Below, piece by piece: positions 29,382 through 35,808 of a DNA stretch of 35,808 nucleotides. Numbering within the stretch: position 1 is the first letter of the stretch; each line of letters starts with the position of its first letter. The translations under genes were made by a program, and so were the position numbers. The notes beneath the pieces are model-generated. The model was not told the DNA's origin, searched no databases, and was given only the letters and a program-made list of their open reading frames with translations. The DNA is from an uncultured Bacilli bacterium (GTDB lineage: Bacteria > Bacillota_I > Bacilli_A > RF39 > UBA660). Location: assembly GCA_944332635.1 (NCBI GenBank), contig CALVKI010000077.1, positions 1 to 35,808 on the forward strand, read 5' to 3'.

Positions 29382-31607
29382 ATGTTTTCAAAATTTACAG
29401 AAGAAGCTCAAAAAGTATTAATTATGTCCAAAAAAGAAATGCAGGAATTAAAACATCCATATGTTAGTAGTGAGCATTTGTTACTTTCTATTCTACATAA
29501 TGCTAATAAAAGTTTTTTATCTTTCTTGGAACAATATAATCTTACATATTCACATTTTAAAGATAAGCTGATAGAAGTGGTTGGGGTTGGAAGCAAATCA
29601 ACTAAATGGTTTTTGTATACTCCTTTATTAAAAAAAATTATTGAAAATGCAATTTTAGATAGTAAAGATGAAAATAAGGATGTAAGTGTAGAACAGTTAT
29701 TTTTATCATTATTAGAAGAAGGGGAAGGTGTTGCTAATAGAATTATGATGAGTATGGATATAGATCTTGATAGTTTGTATGAGCAATTTTCTAATCAACT
29801 TATTCGAGAATGTAATTCTTCTTCTACTAGGTTGGCGATAGAAGACTTTGCTATTGATTTTACACAACAAGCAAAGGATGGTGAATTTGATCCGGTAATT
29901 GGTAGAGATGAAGAAATTTGCCATATGGTAGAAATCTTACTTAGACGCAAAAAAAGCAATCCTTTACTTATTGGTGATGCTGGTGTGGGTAAGACAGCTT
30001 TAGTAGAAGAATTGGCGAGAAGAATTGTTTTAAATCTTGTTCCTAATGAGCTTAAGAATACAAGAATTTTAAGTGTATCTATTGCTTCTTTAGTTGCAGG
30101 AACTAAATATCGAGGAGAGTTTGAGGAAAGAATTAATAAGATGATTCAAGAATTAGAACATGTACCTAATATTATATTATTTATTGATGAAATACATACT
30201 ATTATTGGTGCTGGAGGAGCAGAGGGAGCCATTGATGCTTCCAATATTTTAAAACCGTATTTGGCTAGAGGCAAAATTAAAGTTATTGGAGCGACTACTA
30301 AACATGAATATATGAAATTTTTAGAAGGAGATAAAGCTTTTGATCGTAGATTTCAAAAAGTTTTAGTGGAAGAAGCTAATTTGGAGAATGTTAAATCTAT
30401 TCTTTTTCATTTAAAAGAAATTTATGAAAATTATCATGGAATTGTATTAACTAATGATGTTTTATCTTCTATTGTTGATTTGTCTGATCGTTATCTATCA
30501 AACGGTAAACAACCTGATAAAGCAATAGATTTGTTAGATGAAGCTTGTTCTAAATTAGTTAATATGAGTACTTTAACAAATAAAAAAATTCAACAATTAC
30601 AATTAGAGCTTGGAGTAATAATTGAGAATAAGAATAAATATATTATAGATCATAATTTTAAAGAAGCAGCTTCTTTACGTGAAAGAGAGAAGTTTTTACA
30701 ATCTAAAATTAATCGTTTTATTATGAAATCACAGACAAATTTGAAACCAATATTAACTATTGACATAGTTTATGATGTTATTTCTGCAAGGACAAGTGTT
30801 CCTATAAAAAAAATATTAAGTTTAAATTCTTCGATGTTAACAGGTGAACTTCAAAAAACAATTATAGGCCAAGAAAAAGTTATTTCTGAATTTGTTAAAT
30901 CTTTTTTTTCTAATTCTTCAGATAGAAAGAGCCCTAAAAGTTTTCTTCTTGTTGGAAAAAGTGGTTTAGGAAAAACTTTATTAGTACGTAAATTTGCCAA
31001 TTTACTTTATCCGAAAGAGGCGTTTATTAAATTAGATATGAGTGAGTATAAAGATTCTAATTCTATTTCTAAAATTTTAGGTTCTCCTCCAGGATATGTT
31101 GGTTATGAAGATAAAAATACGTTGTTAGAAAAAATCAAAATTCATCCTTATTCTGTTTTATTGTTGGATGAAGTAGAAAAAGCACATCCTAGTATTTTAA
31201 AATTGTTTTTACAAGTATTAGATGATGGCGTTATGACTACTTCTTATGGAGATATTGTAAATTTTTCAAATGTTATTATTTTTATGACTTCAAATTTAGG
31301 AAGTTTAAAAGATTCGGTTGGCTTTTTGGAAAATGGTAAATGTCAAATTGATGATAGTCTTAGATATTTTTTTGGCCCAGAATTGATTAATAGATTAGAT
31401 TCAATTTTGTATTTCTATCCTTTTTCATCAGATAGTATTGATAAAATTATTTTGCAAAAGGTGCGTAATAAATTTTCAAATATTAATTCTATACAATTAA
31501 AAAAAATTACAAATGATATTAAAAAGAATTGTCAGTATCAACAATTTGGTGCTAGAAAAATAGATAAATTATTAGAAAAAATAGATTTAAGTGTAGTTTA
31601 TAAATAA
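29382..31607 (+). CDS. clpC: AAA+ chaperone ClpC (ClpP-associated unfoldase)
   Basis: Hexameric unfoldase that feeds substrates to ClpP. The 741 residues contain a double ClpN domain (1-140; F-T-E-E-A-Q-K-V-L and S-S-E-H-L-L-L-S-I-L), AAA module 1 with Walker A G-D-A-G-V-G-K-T from about 198 and Walker B L-F-I-D-E-I-H, and a UVR-like middle segment (about 424-445, F-K-E-A-A-S-L-R-E-R). Module 2 has G-K-S-G-L-G-K-T near 525 and L-L-L-D-E-V-E-K-A-H. V-G-F near 646 is a plausible ClpP-contact loop. The length is shorter than B. subtilis ClpC (810). The ATG at 29382 is 9 bases after AGGAG; an ATG at 29373 abuts that site. No CtsR or CIRCE operator was seen, and ctsR/mcsAB are not adjacent. Confidence 0.95.
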   Translation: MFSKFTEEAQKVLIMSKKEMQELKHPYVSSEHLLLSILHNANKSFLSFLEQYNLTYSHFKDKLIEVVGVGSKSTKWFLYTPLLKKIIENAILDSKDENKDVSVEQLFLSLLEEGEGVANRIMMSMDIDLDSLYEQFSNQLIRECNSSSTRLAIEDFAIDFTQQAKDGEFDPVIGRDEEICHMVEILLRRKKSNPLLIGDAGVGKTALVEELARRIVLNLVPNELKNTRILSVSIASLVAGTKYRGEFEERINKMIQELEHVPNIILFIDEIHTIIGAGGAEGAIDASNILKPYLARGKIKVIGATTKHEYMKFLEGDKAFDRRFQKVLVEEANLENVKSILFHLKEIYENYHGIVLTNDVLSSIVDLSDRYLSNGKQPDKAIDLLDEACSKLVNMSTLTNKKIQQLQLELGVIIENKNKYIIDHNFKEAASLREREKFLQSKINRFIMKSQTNLKPILTIDIVYDVISARTSVPIKKILSLNSSMLTGELQKTIIGQEKVISEFVKSFFSNSSDRKSPKSFLLVGKSGLGKTLLVRKFANLLYPKEAFIKLDMSEYKDSNSISKILGSPPGYVGYEDKNTLLEKIKIHPYSVLLLDEVEKAHPSILKLFLQVLDDGVMTTSYGDIVNFSNVIIFMTSNLGSLKDSVGFLENGKCQIDDSLRYFFGPELINRLDSILYFYPFSSDSIDKIILQKVRNKFSNINSIQLKKITNDIKKNCQYQQFGARKIDKLLEKIDLSVVYK

Positions 31608-31633
31608 AATACTGTGTTTTTGTATTTTGTGTG

Positions 31634-31642
31634 TGATATACT
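31634..31642 (+). promoter_or_regulatory. Extended -10 promoter of cysS
   Basis: TGA followed by TATACT (31637-31642) lies between the clpC stop and the AGGTGAT ribosome-binding site of cysS. It shows that the longer in-frame ATG at 31614 is upstream of the transcript start. No -35 consensus and no clear clpC terminator are seen. Confidence 0.55.
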
Positions 31643-31658
31643 AGTAATAGGTGATGTT

Positions 31659-33050
31659 ATGCAATTATACAATACTTTAACGAGAAAAATTGAAAAATTT
31701 ATTCCTTATGAAGAGGGAAAAGTTAAATTATATACTTGTGGTCCAACAGTTTATCATTACGCACATATTGGAAATATTCGTAATTATATAGGTCATGATA
31801 TTTTAGATAAAACATTGCGTTTTCTTGGCTATGATGTAATTCGCGCTATGAATATAACAGACGTAGGACACTTAACCAGTGATTCTGATTGTGGTGAAGA
31901 TAAGATGGAAGTCGCTCGCAAAAGAGAACATAAATCAGCTATGGAAATTGCTAAGTTTTACACTGATGCTTTCTTTGAAGATTTTCGTTTAGTTAATTGT
32001 AAAATGCCTGAAATTGTTTCTGCGGCGACAGAAAATATTGATGAATACATAAAAATTATTTCAACTTTGCTAGATAACGAATATGCGTATTTATCTGGTG
32101 GTAATGTTTATTTTGATACTATGAAGCTACCTGATTATTATGTTTTAACTAATCATCAAGAAGATAATATGGTTGTTGGTGCTAGAGAAGGTGTTGAAGA
32201 GGATTTTAATAAGAAGAATCAGGCAGATTTTGTCTTATGGTTTACTACTAGTAAATTTGAAAATCATGAATTATTGTGGGATTCTCCTTGGGGAAAAGGT
32301 TATCCTGGATGGCATATAGAATGTAGTGGAATTTCCATTAAATATTTAGGTGAGTATCTTGATATTCATGGTGGTGGCGTTGATAATATTTTTCCACATC
32401 ATACAAACGAAATTGCACAGAGTGAAGCTTATTTGGGACATCCGTGGTGTAGGTATTGGTTTCATAATGAACATTTGTTAGATGAAACCGGAAAAATGAG
32501 TAAGTCTAATGGGAGAATTTTGACTGTTACTAATTTAAAAGAGAAAGGGTATGATCCATTAGCATTTCGTTTTATGTGTTTAAATTCTCATTATAGGAAA
32601 CAATTAGTATTTTCTTATGATGCTTTAGATCAAGCATATATAATATTAAAAAAATTACGTAATCGTATTTCTTCTATTGTTGATGAAGGAGAAGAAAATT
32701 TAGAATTAATAAAAGAATATCGAAATAGATTTATTTTTGAATTGTCAGATGATTTAAATACAGCAAATGCACTTTCTGTTTTATATGAGATTCTAAAAGA
32801 TAATTATATTTCTGGAAAAAGTAAACTTTCTTTAATAAAAGATTTTGATAAAGTTTTTTCATTAAATTTGATTCAAGAAAAGAAGATAGCTTCTAATGAG
32901 CAATATATTTTAGAACAAATTCATAAAAGAACAGAAGCTAAACGTAATAAGAATTTTGATTTGGCAGATTCTATTAGAGATGATTTACTTTCTCAGGGAA
33001 TTAGATTGATTGATAGTCGTACTGGTACGACATATGAAATTATTGATTAA
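31659..33050 (+). CDS. cysS: Cysteinyl-tRNA synthetase
   Basis: Class I synthetase that charges tRNA-Cys; zinc gives cysteine specificity. The 463-residue protein starts M-Q-L-Y-N-T-L-T-R-K. It contains the zinc ligand Cys27 (Y-T-C-G-P-T-V-Y), H-I-G-N at 36-39, the G-W-H-I-E-C-S zinc-site segment, H-G-G-G-V-D-N-I-F-P-H-H, and K-M-S-K-S at 279-283. The C-terminal anticodon-binding domain is present (A-E-A-K-R-N-K-N-F-D-L-A-D-S-I-R). No T-box was found upstream. In Bacillus cysS-mrnC-rlmB are consecutive, as here; gltX and cysE before it are absent. A terminator overlaps its stop codon. Confidence 0.97.
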   Translation: MQLYNTLTRKIEKFIPYEEGKVKLYTCGPTVYHYAHIGNIRNYIGHDILDKTLRFLGYDVIRAMNITDVGHLTSDSDCGEDKMEVARKREHKSAMEIAKFYTDAFFEDFRLVNCKMPEIVSAATENIDEYIKIISTLLDNEYAYLSGGNVYFDTMKLPDYYVLTNHQEDNMVVGAREGVEEDFNKKNQADFVLWFTTSKFENHELLWDSPWGKGYPGWHIECSGISIKYLGEYLDIHGGGVDNIFPHHTNEIAQSEAYLGHPWCRYWFHNEHLLDETGKMSKSNGRILTVTNLKEKGYDPLAFRFMCLNSHYRKQLVFSYDALDQAYIILKKLRNRISSIVDEGEENLELIKEYRNRFIFELSDDLNTANALSVLYEILKDNYISGKSKLSLIKDFDKVFSLNLIQEKKIASNEQYILEQIHKRTEAKRNKNFDLADSIRDDLLSQGIRLIDSRTGTTYEIID

Positions 33051-33074
33051 TAGGAAGAAATCTTCCTATTTTTT
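33049..33074 (+). terminator. Intrinsic terminator overlapping the cysS stop codon
   Basis: AATAGGAAGA (33049-33058) and TCTTCCTATT (33061-33070) are perfect complements separated by AA, so nine pairs with a four-base loop are realistic. Ts run to 33074. The left arm begins in the TAA stop codon. Confidence 0.85.
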
Positions 33075-33091
33075 CTAAATTGGAGGTTTTT

Positions 33092-33475
33092 ATGGAAGTG
33101 GTAGAAATTAATTCTTTAGCTTTAGCATATTTGGGAGATACTATTTATGAAAATTATGTGCGTAAGTTTTTAATTCATCGTGGTTTTGCTCATGTTGATC
33201 AATTACAAAAGCATGCAGTAAAATATGTTAGTGCTAAAAGACAAGCATATTATGTAAAAAAAATGATTGAGATGAAATTTTTATCAACTGAAGAATTAGA
33301 TGTTGTAAAAAGGGCGAGAAATTATAAAACAACTTCTCATCCTAAAAGTTGTGATATTATAACATATAAATATGCAACTGGATTGGAAGCTTTAATTGGT
33401 TATTTGGATTTAAAAAATAAACGGGATAGAGTTGATCAAATTATGAGTTTTATTTTGGAGGATAGTATATGTTAG
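33092..33475 (+). CDS. mrnC: Mini-ribonuclease III
   Basis: RNase III catalytic-domain protein without a double-stranded RNA-binding domain; in Bacillus it matures 23S rRNA. The 127 residues include L-A-L-A-Y-L-G-D-T-I-Y-E-N-Y-V-R (7-22) with the catalytic aspartate, H-V-D-Q-L-Q-K-H-A-V-K-Y-V-S-A-K-R-Q-A and R-A-R-N-Y-K-T. GGAGG precedes the ATG at 33092; the in-frame ATG at 33080 lies on top of that site. It follows the cysS terminator without a visible promoter, so it is transcribed by readthrough or from inside cysS. It overlaps rlmB by 7 bases. Confidence 0.96.
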   Translation: MEVVEINSLALAYLGDTIYENYVRKFLIHRGFAHVDQLQKHAVKYVSAKRQAYYVKKMIEMKFLSTEELDVVKRARNYKTTSHPKSCDIITYKYATGLEALIGYLDLKNKRDRVDQIMSFILEDSIC

Positions 33476-34167
33476 TTTATGGAAAAAATGTTGCTTTAGA
33501 AGTGTTAAAAAATCCTAAAAATGTTCGAAAAATATTATTGCAAGAGGTGTTTGACGATAAAAAAATTCTTTCACTGTTAAAAAATAAACAATTTCCTGTT
33601 TTTATTAAATCAAAAAAAGAAATTGATCGTTTGGCAGAAGGAGTTCATCAAGGTATAATTTTATATGTTCGTGATTACCAATATTATTCACTTGCAGAAA
33701 TTGTTAATGAACATTCTTCTTTCTTAGTTATTTTAGATCATTTAGAAGATCCTCATAATTTTGGAGCAATTATTAGAACATGTGAAGCTGCCGGTGTTGA
33801 TGGTATTATTATTCCGAAGGATAGACAAGTTGGAGTTAATGCTACAGTTATGAAAACAAGTGTTGGAACTCTGGATTCTATGAAAATTTCACAAGTTGCT
33901 AATTTATCTTCCACAATTGATTATTTGAAGAAAAAAAATTTTTGGATTGTTGGTACAGCTTTGGAAGATAGTGTTGATTATCGTAATATTGATTATTCTG
34001 GTAAGATTGCTTTAGTCATTGGAAATGAAGGTGTTGGAATTTCAAGTTTAGTTAGGAAAAAATGTGATTTTATGGCAAAAATTCCAATGTATGGTAGTAC
34101 TAATAGTTTGAATGCTTCAGTTGCTGGTGCAATAATGATATATGAGGTAATCCGAAATAGAAAGTAG
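33469..34167 (+). CDS. rlmB: 23S rRNA (guanosine2251-2'-O)-methyltransferase
   Basis: SPOUT-class TrmH-family methyltransferase of 232 residues. An N-terminal substrate-binding domain (G-K-N-V-A-L-E-V-L, then H-Q-G-I-I-L-Y-V) is joined to the knotted catalytic domain: H-N-F-G-A-I-I-R-T-C-E-A-A-G-V, I-G-N-E-G-V-G-I-S and the C-terminal S-L-N-A-S-V-A-G-A-I. Family members with this structure modify G2251 in the ribosomal P loop; the Bacillus homologue at this position is YacO/RlmB. GGAGG lies before the ATG, which overlaps mrnC. sigH follows 8 bases downstream. Confidence 0.94.
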   Translation: MLVYGKNVALEVLKNPKNVRKILLQEVFDDKKILSLLKNKQFPVFIKSKKEIDRLAEGVHQGIILYVRDYQYYSLAEIVNEHSSFLVILDHLEDPHNFGAIIRTCEAAGVDGIIIPKDRQVGVNATVMKTSVGTLDSMKISQVANLSSTIDYLKKKNFWIVGTALEDSVDYRNIDYSGKIALVIGNEGVGISSLVRKKCDFMAKIPMYGSTNSLNASVAGAIMIYEVIRNRK

Positions 34168-34175
34168 AGGTTATT

Positions 34176-34772
34176 TTGGATTATAAAACAATTAATGACT
34201 ATGAGATGTTGTATTTGATTAGTGAAGACATGGATATGAGTTATGATATTTTGTACAAAAAATATTTTCCTATTATTAAAGGTGTTGCTAATAAGTATTT
34301 TAAATTTGCAAGTCAGCATGGTGCTGAGTATCAAGATTTAGTTCAAGAAGGTTATATTGGACTTAATAGTGCAATTGTTAATTATCGATATGATGTTAAT
34401 GTTATTTTCTATACATATGCTAGTATTTGCATTGAAAGATATATTAGAACTTATTGTAGATCTTTATCTGCTTTAAAGCATCAAGTATTAAATTATTCTT
34501 TTTCTGACGATGAATATTCTTCTAATATAGTTTCAGATAGTTCTGATTTTAGTAATTTTTTTTGTTCTTCTAAAGAGATTATTTCAGAAGTTTTTAGTGC
34601 TATTTATAATTTGGATTTTGATACTAGGTGTGTTTTTGAATTACGCTATAATGGTTTTACATATAAAGAAATTGCACAACTTTTAGATTTAACACTTTCT
34701 TCAGTTGAATCAAAATTCTCTAAAGCAAAGAAATTTCTAAAAAAAATAGTTAAAAATTATAATTTGGATTGA
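34176..34772 (+). CDS. sigH: RNA polymerase sigma factor, SigH type
   Basis: Sigma-70-family factor of 198 residues. Region 2 is visible as Y-Q-D-L-V-Q-E-G-Y-I-G-L-N-S-A-I (52-67) and F-Y-T-Y-A-S-I-C-I-E-R-Y-I-R-T. Region 4 (about 145-195) contains R-C-V-F-E-L-R-Y-N-G-F-T-Y-K-E-I-A-Q-L-L and a helix-turn-helix (S-S-V-E-S-K-F-S-K-A). In Bacillus, sigma-H starts sporulation and competence transcription and lies downstream of rlmB, as here. The start is TTG at 34176, 5 bases after AGAGG, in agreement with low expression; an ATG further in (codon 10) would remove conserved sequence. The precise sigma subtype rests on synteny and length. Confidence 0.9.
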   Translation: MDYKTINDYEMLYLISEDMDMSYDILYKKYFPIIKGVANKYFKFASQHGAEYQDLVQEGYIGLNSAIVNYRYDVNVIFYTYASICIERYIRTYCRSLSALKHQVLNYSFSDDEYSSNIVSDSSDFSNFFCSSKEIISEVFSAIYNLDFDTRCVFELRYNGFTYKEIAQLLDLTLSSVESKFSKAKKFLKKIVKNYNLD

Positions 34773-34797
34773 AAAAAAGGATTGTTTATTTTACAAT
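34769..34797 (+). promoter_or_regulatory. Sigma-A promoter of the tail-anchored kinase-like gene
   Basis: TTGAAA (34769-34774), exactly 17 bases of spacer, and TACAAT (34792-34797). The -35 overlaps the sigH stop codon. It gives the last gene separate transcription; AGGTGA is the ribosome-binding site. Confidence 0.7.
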
Positions 34798-34816
34798 AAT
34801 AATAGGTGAATAGAAT

Positions 34817-35617
34817 ATGATGGGACAGGAAAAGATGATTGAAAAAGATAGTTTTCGTTCAATAGAACATAATTCATTTGTTCCTTATTCAAGTAATTCT
34901 AATATAGGTCCTTATGGACATAATAAATTAGAATCTATTACTTTAAATGATTGGTTAAAAGATTATCATACTACTGAGCAACTACAGAATTTATTCGTAA
35001 ATATGGATATTGCTATGAAATATATTCATGATCAAGGATATTATATTTCTTCTTTTGCTCTTGATAGAATATCGTTATTAAATCATTCAATTAGGCAAGT
35101 TAAATTTCATGATTTGAATATTTTTCCTCTTGATATTTCTCAACAGAAGCAAGTTGTAAGAGACAATGTTTTTATGGCTGCAGTTTTGCATATGGGTATT
35201 TACGCAAATTGTTTGCAGTATTTTACTATGAATACAATTCCTTCATTAAAAGAAAATTTTCACCAATTTAAAATTTTTTTGCCATCTGAGGATATTCCAT
35301 ATTATTCTGGTATTATTGAAAGAGGAGCTTCTGTTTATTATAGTTCATATGTTGGTGAACGTAAAAAAAGAGATTTACAAAATTTGGAAAATGAGGTTTC
35401 TACTGATAGTGGTGATATTCGAGGAAAAAGTTTGGTAAAGACTAATGGTAATAATTATATAGCAGAAGATTTTTTACCGAATAATGAAGGAACAAATGAA
35501 CTTATTTATGCAAGTTTAATAAAAAAAGAAGCTGCTTTTGTTAGAGCGTTAATCTATCCGGTTTTAGTATTTATTTTAGGATTAGTTATTTTATTTCTTT
35601 CTTGTTTTCTTCAATAA
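34817..35617 (+). CDS. Tail-anchored protein resembling a kinase C-lobe (possible pseudokinase)
   Basis: A 266-residue protein with a soluble N-terminal part and one hydrophobic segment at the very end (about 243-265), so it should be tail-anchored with its domain in the cytoplasm. Residues 41-125 follow the helical lobe of Ser/Thr kinases. T-L-N-D-W-L fits the hinge and D helix; an E-helix ending Y-I-H-D-Q-G-Y-Y (69-76) comes where Y-L-H-x-x-G-I-x-H-R-D would be; I-S-L-L-N then V-K-F-H-D-L (95-100) sits at the DFG strand; D-N-V-F-M-A-A-V-L-H-M-G (116-127) resembles the F helix. The HRD catalytic and DFG metal residues are absent, and the N-lobe is almost missing. The call is by pattern only. 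A polar linker (about 180-235) joins it to the anchor. Own promoter, own terminator. Confidence 0.55.
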   Translation: MMGQEKMIEKDSFRSIEHNSFVPYSSNSNIGPYGHNKLESITLNDWLKDYHTTEQLQNLFVNMDIAMKYIHDQGYYISSFALDRISLLNHSIRQVKFHDLNIFPLDISQQKQVVRDNVFMAAVLHMGIYANCLQYFTMNTIPSLKENFHQFKIFLPSEDIPYYSGIIERGASVYYSSYVGERKKRDLQNLENEVSTDSGDIRGKSLVKTNGNNYIAEDFLPNNEGTNELIYASLIKKEAAFVRALIYPVLVFILGLVILFLSCFLQ

Positions 35618-35697
35618 TATAATTTTATTTTAAGTATTTACATTTGTGTAATTGTCAATGATGTGAGACCAAAAAGTCGTAAAAAATATTAATTAGG

Positions 35698-35726
35698 AAG
35701 CTGTGCGTTAGCACTAGCTTTTTTTT
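35698..35726 (+). terminator. Intrinsic terminator after the kinase-like gene
   Basis: AAGCTGTGC (35698-35706) pairs with GCACTAGCTT (35711-35720) with one bulged T and a GTTA loop, followed by Ts to 35726. It is the most GC-rich terminator of the window. The remaining bases to 35808 show no gene that I can support. Confidence 0.85.
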
Positions 35727-35808
35727 AAAACATTTTTTTCAATAGGAGAAATCCAATCTAGTACTTGCATTACAATGTTATTAAAACGATTTAAATAACT
35801 TTTCATTT

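Noticed and set aside
35650-35808. Minus-strand open frame entering from the right edge (starting near 35806)
   Set aside because: It reads straight through the terminator at 35698-35726, has no recognisable motif, and no ribosome-binding site can be judged at the edge; not enough to call a gene.
1-35808. CRISPR arrays, tRNA and rRNA genes
   Set aside because: No regularly spaced direct repeats and no cloverleaf or rRNA-like segments were noticed on either strand.

Overview
The window is an AT-rich, low-GC Gram-positive (Firmicutes/Bacilli-type) chromosome segment. Every recognisable gene is on the + strand, and the standard bacterial code fits because TGA is used as a stop (for example ricT and yabG). 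The gene order is a compressed version of the origin-proximal dnaX-to-sigH region of Bacillus subtilis. It runs dnaX, ybaB, recR, bofA, holB, ricT, trmN6, rsmI, pth, mfd, spoVT, metG, tatD, rsmA, yabG, veg, spoVG, yabP, yabQ, divIC, tilS, ftsH, dusB, lysS, clpC, cysS, mrnC, rlmB, sigH. Bacillus genes normally found between these (yabA, rnmV, ispE, purR, glmU, prs, spoIIE, hprT, ctsR, mcsAB and others) are not in the window. Several sporulation genes are present (bofA, ricT, spoVT, yabG, spoVG, yabP, yabQ, sigH), so the organism probably sporulates or descends recently from sporulators. A small-genome uncultured gut Bacilli lineage (RF39- or Erysipelotrichales-like) would fit, but that is inference.

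Layout. 1-127: the 3' end of an IS3-family insertion sequence with its right inverted repeat. 145-10201: a tightly packed replication, repair and RNA-modification operon (dnaX to mfd), broken only by a perfect 24-bp palindrome before pth. 10204-13484: an unrecognised charged protein, spoVT with an operator-like region, and a methionyl-tRNA synthetase under a T-box leader. 13518-17165: an accessory island made of a 57-residue membrane peptide, tatD, three tandem divergent TasA/camelysin-like proteins and a SipW-type signal peptidase. 17404-20596: rsmA and the sporulation/division cluster yabG-veg-spoVG-yabP-yabQ-divIC. 20639-27654: tilS, ftsH, mscL, dusB, an RDD membrane protein and lysS. 27754-35617: a YfcC/DcuC-like carrier with a lysine-rich loop, clpC, cysS, mrnC, rlmB, sigH and a tail-anchored protein that resembles a kinase C-lobe without catalytic residues.

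How it works together. Most genes are core information-processing functions: clamp loader, RecFOR-type repair, transcription-coupled repair, tRNA and rRNA modification, aminoacylation and proteolysis. Regulation is compact. Intrinsic terminators often contain the stop codon of the gene they end, and an extended -10 promoter often follows the T-tract directly. bofA, yabG and yabP each have a sigma-E-like -10/-35 pair at a similar distance from the start codon.

The best candidates for something undescribed are the three-paralogue TasA-like/SipW cassette sitting between tatD and rsmA, and the predicted pseudokinase next to sigH. The FtsH with a Rho_N/SAP-like tail and the odd T-box terminator geometry are secondary leads. 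No CRISPR array, rRNA or tRNA was seen.
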